Below are positions 17,862 to 24,119 of a stretch of DNA of 24,119 bases, piece by piece. The stretch's first letter is position 1. Each line of letters opens with the position of its first letter. Source of the stretch: Byssochlamys sp. IMV 00236 (Eukaryota; Ascomycota; Eurotiomycetes; Eurotiales; Thermoascaceae); the NCBI GenBank assembly GCA_001931875.2, contig MSJH02000611.1, forward strand, positions 1 to 24,119. Direction: 5' to 3'. The notes under the pieces are model-generated. The model was not told where the DNA came from, ran no database searches, and saw only the letters and a program-made list of their open reading frames with translations. The translations under genes were made by a program, and so were the position numbers.

Positions 17862-18918
17862 CTAAGCTATCATATTTCTTAGTCTCTGGCTAATGATCAT
17901 CTCAGCCTCATCAATCATGCGAGTAACTAGTTGATGGCAAGTAGGAATATCATCAATCAATCCAAGCACTTGTCCTGCTGTCCAGATACCTAAATCAGGA
18001 TCTCCCTTGACAAACACTTGCTTTCCTCTGGTACCAGACACAAGTTCAGCAATGTCTTCAAATTTGAGATTCTCCTTTGTTCTTTCTATCTCATTGACTT
18101 CAACGGCTACCTTATTTTTGAATATGCGTGCCGTATTTCTAAAGGGTCTATAAACAAGTGCAGTTGATCGCTCATCTGCCTCTACCATCTTTTGCTTGAT
18201 TGCTTCATGAATAGGCGCCTCCTTTGTACACAAGAAGCGTGTACCCATGTTGATACCTTCTGCTCCCAATGCTAAAGCAGCAGCAAGACCGCGACCATCA
18301 CCAATACCTCCAGAGGCAATGAAAGGAATATTGAGCTTTCGTGCTGATTTGGCCAACAAGATAAGCCCTGTGATATCATCCTCTCCTGGATGACCAGCAC
18401 ACTCAAATCCATCCATAGACACAGCATCTACACCCAATCTCTGAGCCGTCAAGGCATGTCGTACAGCAACACACTTATGGATCGTCTTGATATCTGCATC
18501 TTTGAACATTTTGATAAACTCTCCAGCTATCACCCCATATATAAAGAAAAGAAGGGGATGTATTAGATTTCATTTACCATATATCAATTATATTTCATTT
18601 ACGATTGTTGCCCGCTGTCTCTACAATCTTTACCCCTTCTTCTATAATGACTTGAGCATAGTCCTTATAGGGAGGTAACTTGAGAGCAGGTAGAAAGGTC
18701 ATGTTGACACCAAATGGTTTATCTGTCATCTTACGACACCTACGTATCTCCTTTCGTAGGTCTTCGGGTGTTGGTTGAGTTAAGGCAGTGAGAATACCAA
18801 GTGCCCCTGAATTAGAAACTGCAGAAGCAAGTTCAGCCTTTCCGACATGTTGCATCCCTCCTTGAATGATGGGATGCTTAATACCGAGTAACTGAGTAAT
18901 CCGGGTAACAAGCACCAT
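17862..18918 (-). CDS. Nitronate monooxygenase (2-nitropropane dioxygenase family)
   Basis: This is an FMN-dependent flavoenzyme that oxidises alkyl nitronates such as propionate 3-nitronate, a detoxification role. It has two exons: 18918-18603 and 18526-17862. The 76-nt GT...AG intron is placed so that the frame joins as AGNNP-GEF, and the product is 326 residues, normal for the family. Visible motifs are QGGMQHVG near residues 19-26, PFGVNM near 68-73, the DGFECAGHPGEDD loop near 144-156 and the FMN-phosphate region ASGGIGDGRG...NMGTRF at 176-203. The start at 18918 is preferred over an upstream in-frame ATG at 18978 because the family begins with this MVLVTRITQLLGIKHP segment. It shares a 147-bp promoter with the Kelch gene. 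A truncated duplicate lies at 5971-6190. Confidence 0.92.
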
Positions 18919-19065
18919 TTCAATAAAAAAAAGGGGGGAGGGGAGACAAAAAAAGATAAACGAGGGAGAGAGAAGCAAAAAAGTATTTCCGCGCGTGTGT
19001 GTGTGTACACATAAATCTCGCTTTGTTACACGCTTGTTGTTTCCCTCTTTTTTTTCTCACAAGAA
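18919..19065. promoter_or_regulatory. Shared divergent promoter, oxygenase / Kelch
   Basis: Only 147 bases separate the two divergent start codons. The interval contains a GCGCGTGTGTGTGTGT tract (18991-19004) and pyrimidine-rich leaders on each side (an A/G-rich run 18925-18980 on the plus strand, a C/T-rich run 19041-19058). No TATA box is visible. Confidence 0.5.
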
Positions 19066-20505
19066 ATGTCTTTCCACCAAGATGATGAATCAAACAGTGC
19101 AGTAGGATTAGATGTGTTTGGAAAGAAACATAAGGGGCTTATTTCTAGGATGAAACGCTCCTTATCTGTAAGCAATGGTAAAGAACCTCTAAGGTATTAT
19201 TAATAAAACCAGTTTATTTTTATTGTTGTTGCTCAAACAGTGATTGATCATAGCACTACCAGCAGTGGTAGCAGTAATAGCAGTGGCAGTAATAAACCTA
19301 TGCAACGCAGTTTCAATTCCAACATTCATTTTGGTTCAAGCCATGAGAATATAGCCTCTACTGTCTCTGTTCGATCCTTTTCTTCTGTGACAAGTAACAA
19401 AGTATGTCTTGATTAATTTAATGATGGCTTTTTATTAAATGTATTTTTCATAGAAAAGAACGCATCAACGTCTTCATTTTCAGCAAATGAGGCTAAATTG
19501 ATGTTCAAGACAGCCAAGGAAGAAGATAACAAAAAGACATTGGATTTGGCACCGACAGCAGCCATGTATTGGTCTATAGCTGAGCTACTAGGTTTAGAAC
19601 CACCCAAACTACGAGCTCATGCTAGCGCTGTTTATGATGGGAAGATGTATGTCTATGGCGGTGCGACCAGGACTGCATGCTCCGATACACTCTATGTTCT
19701 TGATTTGGATACCTTTCACTGGTCTGAGCCCAAAGTATATGGCACGCCACCGCCGCCCTGTCGAGCTCATTGCTTTGTGGTAGATGACAATGGAGACATT
19801 TATCTGGTAGGAGGAGGAGATGGACAGACTTATTATAATCACGTCTACAAGTTTAACACACATACAATGACATGGACATGTCTAGAAACGACTCACAGAC
19901 CATCCGAAAGAAGAGCACATGCAGCCGTCATCTGGAATGATGGACTCTATATATTTGGAGGAGGAGACGGAAAGAAGGCACTAAATGATGTTCATATCCT
20001 CAACCTGAAAACACTCGTGTGGAGTGAACTACGAACGACGGGAGATAGACCAAGTAGCCGTGGGTACCATTCGGGTACACTTGTAGGAGATAAAGTAGTC
20101 ATATTTGGAGGAAGCGATGGTAAAGAATGCTTTGGTGATGTGCATGTATTAGACCTTGTTCATCAGAAATGGCACAAGATACCCATGGAGAAGAGTATAC
20201 CCAGGTTATCCCATTCAGCTACCTCTGTTGGATCCTATCTGTTTATCATTGGAGGACTTGATGGCAAACAGTATTGTGGTGAATTGATCTTACTCAACTT
20301 GGTCAGTCTAAAGTGGGAAACTAAACGAGTCTATGGACAAGCACCTTCGCCCAGAGGATACCATTCGACTGTGCTCTATGATAGTCGACTTTTTCTATTT
20401 GGTGGTTATAATGGATCGAGGTTCTCTAATCAAGTTTATATCCTTGAATTAAGTTCTTATGCTTATTTACCCCAATTTGTTAACTTTACGATTGAAACTC
20501 CCTAA
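19066..20505 (+). CDS. Six-blade Kelch-repeat protein
   Basis: The gene has three exons. Exon 1 is 19066-19177. Exon 2 begins at 19241; it ends either at 19401 with exon 3 from 19459 (439 residues), or at 19393 with exon 3 from 19454 (438 residues). Both keep frame, and the first uses the stronger GTATGT donor. The first 140 residues are Ser/Asn-rich and probably disordered. The rest is six Kelch repeats, each with a double-glycine turn (YVYGGA, YLVGGG, YIFGGG, VIFGGS, FIIGGL, FLFGGY) and a closing W or Y, enough for a closed beta-propeller. Such proteins are usually protein-interaction scaffolds in fungal signalling or polarity. The partner here is unknown. The next gene begins 77 bases after its stop. 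Confidence 0.88.
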
Positions 20506-20582
20506 AGTCAGATTAAGAAGACAAAGAGAATTTATTAAATATATATATTTTTTTTTCTTATTCATTTGTGTGTGTGTGCATA
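20506..20582 (+). promoter_or_regulatory. 77-bp Kelch / VPS9 intergenic interval
   Basis: The interval holds a TATTAAATATATATA stretch (20533-20548), a T-run and a TGTGTGTGTG tract just before the VPS9 start codon. It must contain both the 3' end signals of the Kelch gene and the promoter of the VPS9 gene, so transcripts may overlap. Confidence 0.4.
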
Positions 20583-22574
20583 ATGTTTCGTTTTGATTCC
20601 TTCAAAAAGTCAAATGAACAAGACAGTAGCTTTAGTTTCTTACAACGAATAACTTCAAATAATAACAGTAATAACGGTATTATTACTAGCAGTACTAGTA
20701 GTAGTACTACTACTACTACCAGTAATAGTAACAATTCAGATAAACAAAAAAACAATACAAGTATACCAATACCAGTCAACTCTTGGGGAATGTTGGTCTT
20801 ATCTCAACTGCAGAACCAACAAGAAGACTTTATAGATATCATAAACATTTTAACAAAAAACAGCAAAGTAAAAAAAAAGAAGATGTGCTTTATTTTTTAT
20901 GCTTATATTATAATAGGCCATCGTACTCTTGCCTGTTTCAATACCCTCTCATCCATCAGCTATAGTTGATCATGAATTTATTATGGACCATATCTTGATT
21001 CCAATGAAAGAAGAAGAAGAAAGTGATCAAATGATATCACCTAGTGGTATTCACAGTGTGATTGAAGGGTATGCGTCAATGAATATATATATATATATAT
21101 AAAGAGACTTATATGTGTTTAGAGACCAACTCATCATTGCTAATCTCATTGAATCATTTGATATTCATCAATTATCCAAAAAGTAAGTATTTATATGCTA
21201 TGTAATCATTTATGCACAACACTCATTATTGTTGTAGATCATTGTTTAGTCTAGACACTTCACACATGAAAAATCATCCAAGATATACGATCCTAGCGAG
21301 TCATATCCAACTACCACTTCAAGATCAACAGATAAATGTGATTCTCATACAGAAGCCCATATCAAGAAAGGAAATCATGGATTGGACAAGACAAGATGCA
21401 CTAAAGGGCTTATCGACAAGCGATAAAGTAGAAAAGTAAATAAAAATAAAAAAAGTATTAACAAAACTGTTATTAATAATCTGTGTAGATTCATCAAACA
21501 ATTCAAAAAGAATCCACCCCGAACGACAGAAGGAGCAAACAAGACATTTCTAGATTTTATGCAAGAATTACATCAAGATGCTAGTGATGATGATGATGAC
21601 ACTAGCTTGGATAAAATAGAATCCCTTTTATGCGAGCAACTGTATGACTACTTTTTCACTGATCCACACGGAGACGAAGCGATGCAAGGAGAAGCATTAG
21701 AGTCACGTATTGCAGCATTCAACTTGTTAGACCTCGATCTATCTCATTTAGGTGTATCACTTTCTCAAGAAGAGATGAACACTATTGTCAAACTGGCTGG
21801 TGCACAACTACAAGAGTTGAATACGATCAAAGGTCCAAAAGAAAAGTTGGATGCGATCATCAAGACACATCAGATCATTACAGAAACAGTTCAACAGGAT
21901 GCAGAAAAGAAAGAGTTGTTGAATACGGATATACTATTACCTTTACTTATATATACCATTGTGAAAACAAACCCAAAGAATCTCTTGGCTAATCTCAAGT
22001 TTATCCAACAATTTCGAAGACCTGATCAGTTAAGAGGTCAATCAGGTTACTGTTTGACCAATATGGTAAGGACTAAAAAGGGGAGAAAGAGGAGGATATA
22101 TAAGGACTCATTGAGAGAGAGATGTTTTAGATGGCTGCTGTATCGTTTCTTGAAACTGCAAATTTAGTAGGTCTAGGCCTGTCTGCCGATAAGGTCATAA
22201 GGTAACTATTTATATTATATATTATGAACACACACACACGGAATGGAAACATCACTCATTTCCTTTTTCTGGAATAAAGCCATGTTGCAGATTTACAAAA
22301 CTCAAAGACTGTTACTCCTTCTTCTGCTAAACAATCTAGCGGTCTAAAGTTAATGAATGATGTAGTCGATAGTTCATATAAAGCCGTATTTGAAGGCATT
22401 GGTAAACTATGGCAACGAAATAATAACAGTAATAATATAAGATATCAAGATGGCCCTATTACCAAATTCTTGGAAATGAAGTCTGTGGACGAACTCAAAA
22501 TAGGTGAAGTAACCGAGCTGTTGGCAGATTATAAAAGACTGGCGGCAATTATAAAGCAAGCAGGACTTGCATGA
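20583..22574 (+). CDS. VPS9-domain Rab5-type guanine nucleotide exchange factor
   Basis: Seven exons: 20583-20867, 20917-21068, 21123-21182, 21238-21435, 21489-22065, 22131-22201 and 22280-22574. All introns (49 to 78 nt) keep frame and give 545 residues. The N-terminus is a Ser/Thr/Asn-rich low-complexity tract built on AGT/ACT repeats. The VPS9 domain lies at about 300-450, with NTDILLPLLIYTIVKTNPKN and GYCLTNMMAAVSFLE. The catalytic Asp (379), Tyr (419) and Thr (422) equivalent to those of Rabex-5 are present. Proteins of this kind load Rab5/Vps21 GTPases with GTP at early endosomes. The last intron ends in the unusual acceptor AAG (22279), required to keep frame into SHVADL. No ubiquitin-binding domain was recognised. 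It follows the Kelch gene by 77 bases. Confidence 0.88.
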
Positions 22575-22636
22575 CAGAATTAAAAAAAATCACTTTTAAT
22601 TTTCTCGCTTTTTTTTTTTATATAAATATATAATAA
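22575..22636 (+). promoter_or_regulatory. 62-bp VPS9 / SAAL1-like intergenic interval
   Basis: This is an A/T-rich interval with a CTTTTTTTTTTT run and TATATAAATATATAATAA immediately upstream of the SAAL1-like start. The end of one transcript and the start of the next must share it. Confidence 0.4.
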
Positions 22637-23772
22637 ATGGATCTTGATGCAAATTTGACAGTTGTTTCGCCCATCTTGAAGAGAATCTTGGAAGAAGTGG
22701 TTAATGATACAATAGATCATTCATGTGCTAATATAGACGATGATACGCCTTTTGAACGTTCGTTATGTGCTGCTTGGGATATCTGTACTGTACCAGAATA
22801 TGCAATGACCTTGAAAGAGAATCAATTTCACAGAGTTTTACTTAAAGTAATAATAATGATAATAATAATATATATACAAAGAAAAACTAAAGAATAGTAG
22901 ATTATAACAGCAACACAAAGAAATCGAACAAGAGAATTAGCAATGGGTACGCTTGCTAATATGGCATGTCATTGGGATTGTGGTATTGGACCCTACTTAT
23001 TAAATGATATGGATATATTAAAGTTATGTAGATCTATACTTTGGACAGAAAATGATGCAAGAGTCCTATTAGAAACTACTAGGTATGGTTTCATAAATCA
23101 TCTATTAAATACATCATCTTAACACTCTCTTTAGACTCTTGAACACCTTTCTCGTTTGTTCTATTGATACAAGTCATCAAACAGTAATAGAACATGACCA
23201 TTTAACCGAATTCTTGACTCCGGAAACAATGGCACCTTCCATATTTCATCAATACACACTCATCATCTGCAATACATTATATTCTGAACTACTATTAAAG
23301 AGTCTAGAACTAATGACACGGATCGTGGTCTATACAAATGCTATCACACATAGTCTAAGCAAGAGGAAACAACGATTGACAGAGGTGGATGAAGAAATAT
23401 TTAAATTTATGGATAAAGCAGATACACTCGCGCTACTTCACTGGGGCGCTGAGCGCTTAGAAGAAGAGGGCAGAGGTGTTGGCATCGGCATGGGATTTCA
23501 TAGAGGCATAGCAAAAAACGTGATGCATCTACTTTGGGCTTTGATGGCGTATGGATTAATAAGCATAAATGATTGTGGTAAATATATATATATATATGAT
23601 TATAAGGTGTAATTGATCTTAACCTCATTAAATAGGGTCAGACATGATACAAAGCTTGGGTCAATCTATGTCAAGAATAGTGTCTTATATACAAGAAGAA
23701 GAAATACAAGAGGACGATGACATTCAAAGCTTAGCACAGGCATTGAATACAAAACTGTCTATAGCAAGCTAG
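22637..23772 (+). CDS. SAAL1-like helical-repeat protein
   Basis: Four exons: 22637-22846, 22901-23082, 23135-23577 and 23636-23772. They join in frame to give 323 residues. The N-terminal LCAAWDICTVPEYA and the later RELAMGTLANMACHW segments match the pattern of the SAAL1 family (serum amyloid A-like 1), armadillo-like helical proteins in which a local unit is tested for a lost partner and a GxLxNMAC helix is conserved. The molecular role of the family in fungi is not established. The C-terminus is acidic and glutamine-rich. Introns are 52 to 58 nt. The start lies only 62 bases after the VPS9 stop codon. Family assignment is from pattern recognition and moderately sure; the gene model is well supported by frame. 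Confidence 0.7.
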
Positions 23773-24058
23773 TTTATCCTATATATCAATGGTATTTATT
23801 TTTTTTTATTTGATAAAAACAACCTATTCCTCGCTTTTCTTTAAAAAAAAGGTCCCACCTTGATTTAATCATTAAAGAGAAGCTTTTATAAAAGAGATAT
23901 TGTTTTTAAACTATGAGTTGATAAAACCAGTTCAGGTTGAATGGGTTCATAAGGTTTGATGATATATCGAGCGTTTATACCAGTACTGTGTCAAATATAA
24001 AACTTCGAATCAAAGTATGTGTTTGCGAGAATAAATAAACATTTATATTTTTGTTATG
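23773..24058. other. 3' flank ending in a polyadenylation signal
   Basis: No coding sequence is supported. AATAAA occurs at 24030-24035 and again at 24034-24039, the first one 23 nt before the terminal poly(A) run, the spacing of a genuine mRNA 3' end. Confidence 0.5.

Positions 24059-24119
<61 letters not shown>
24059..24119 (+). repeat. Terminal poly(A) run
   Basis: About 60 consecutive A residues run to the end of the window. Together with the upstream AATAAA it looks like the tail of a retrotransposed transcript or of a LINE, but it may also be a low-complexity sequence end. Confidence 0.7.

Noticed and set aside
20868..20969. Read-through of VPS9 exon 1 into a 133-residue product
   Set aside because: A 49-nt intron with GT and TAATAG borders restores a longer frame that continues into the VPS9 domain.
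23407..23628. Minus-strand open frame opposite SAAL1-like exon 3
   Set aside because: It is antisense to a well-supported spliced exon.

Overview
The window looks like nuclear DNA of an early-diverging fungus, most likely Mucoromycota. The sequence is AT-rich, and the clear host genes carry several short introns of about 49 to 78 nt with GT...AG borders. There are also relics of a LINE retrotransposon and of DNA transposons. This placement is an inference from gene structure and protein style; no rRNA or other marker is present. No tRNA, rRNA, CRISPR array or prokaryotic feature was found.

The window has two compartments. The left 17.7 kb is gene-poor and repeat-rich. It carries three intronless paralogues (3222-4673, 6973-8427, 15181-16611) of an unrecognised membrane-protein family of 476 to 484 residues. 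Each has about five hydrophobic segments, a near-invariant N-terminal half and a more divergent C-terminal soluble half. Two of the copies sit inside an old segmental duplication: block A (about 475-6190) matches block B (about 11677-18110) in the same order. That order is a conserved 5' patch, spacer, membrane gene, transposase-like relic, then the 3' end of a nitronate monooxygenase gene. The oxygenase gene is intact in block B and a truncated pseudogene in block A. The middle paralogue lies between the blocks, followed by a 5'-truncated, dead LINE on the minus strand (8831-11675).

The right 6.3 kb (17.8-23.8 kb) is compact and looks like core genome. It holds the nitronate monooxygenase gene (minus) and, across a 147-bp shared promoter, a six-blade Kelch protein, then a Vps9-domain Rab5-type exchange factor and a SAAL1-like helical-repeat protein. 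The last three lie head to tail with only 77 and 62 bp between coding regions. All exon borders were deduced by eye from reading frame and splice signals.

The most interesting material is the membrane-protein family. Its paralogues are mosaics of each other, which suggests continuing gene conversion. Also notable are two patches of unusually high identity at the ends of the duplicated block, a LINE that decayed through in-frame nonsense codons without any frame loss, and several unrecognised relic exons. The window ends in about 60 A residues placed 23 nt after an AATAAA signal, which is either a retrocopy tail or a sequence end artefact.
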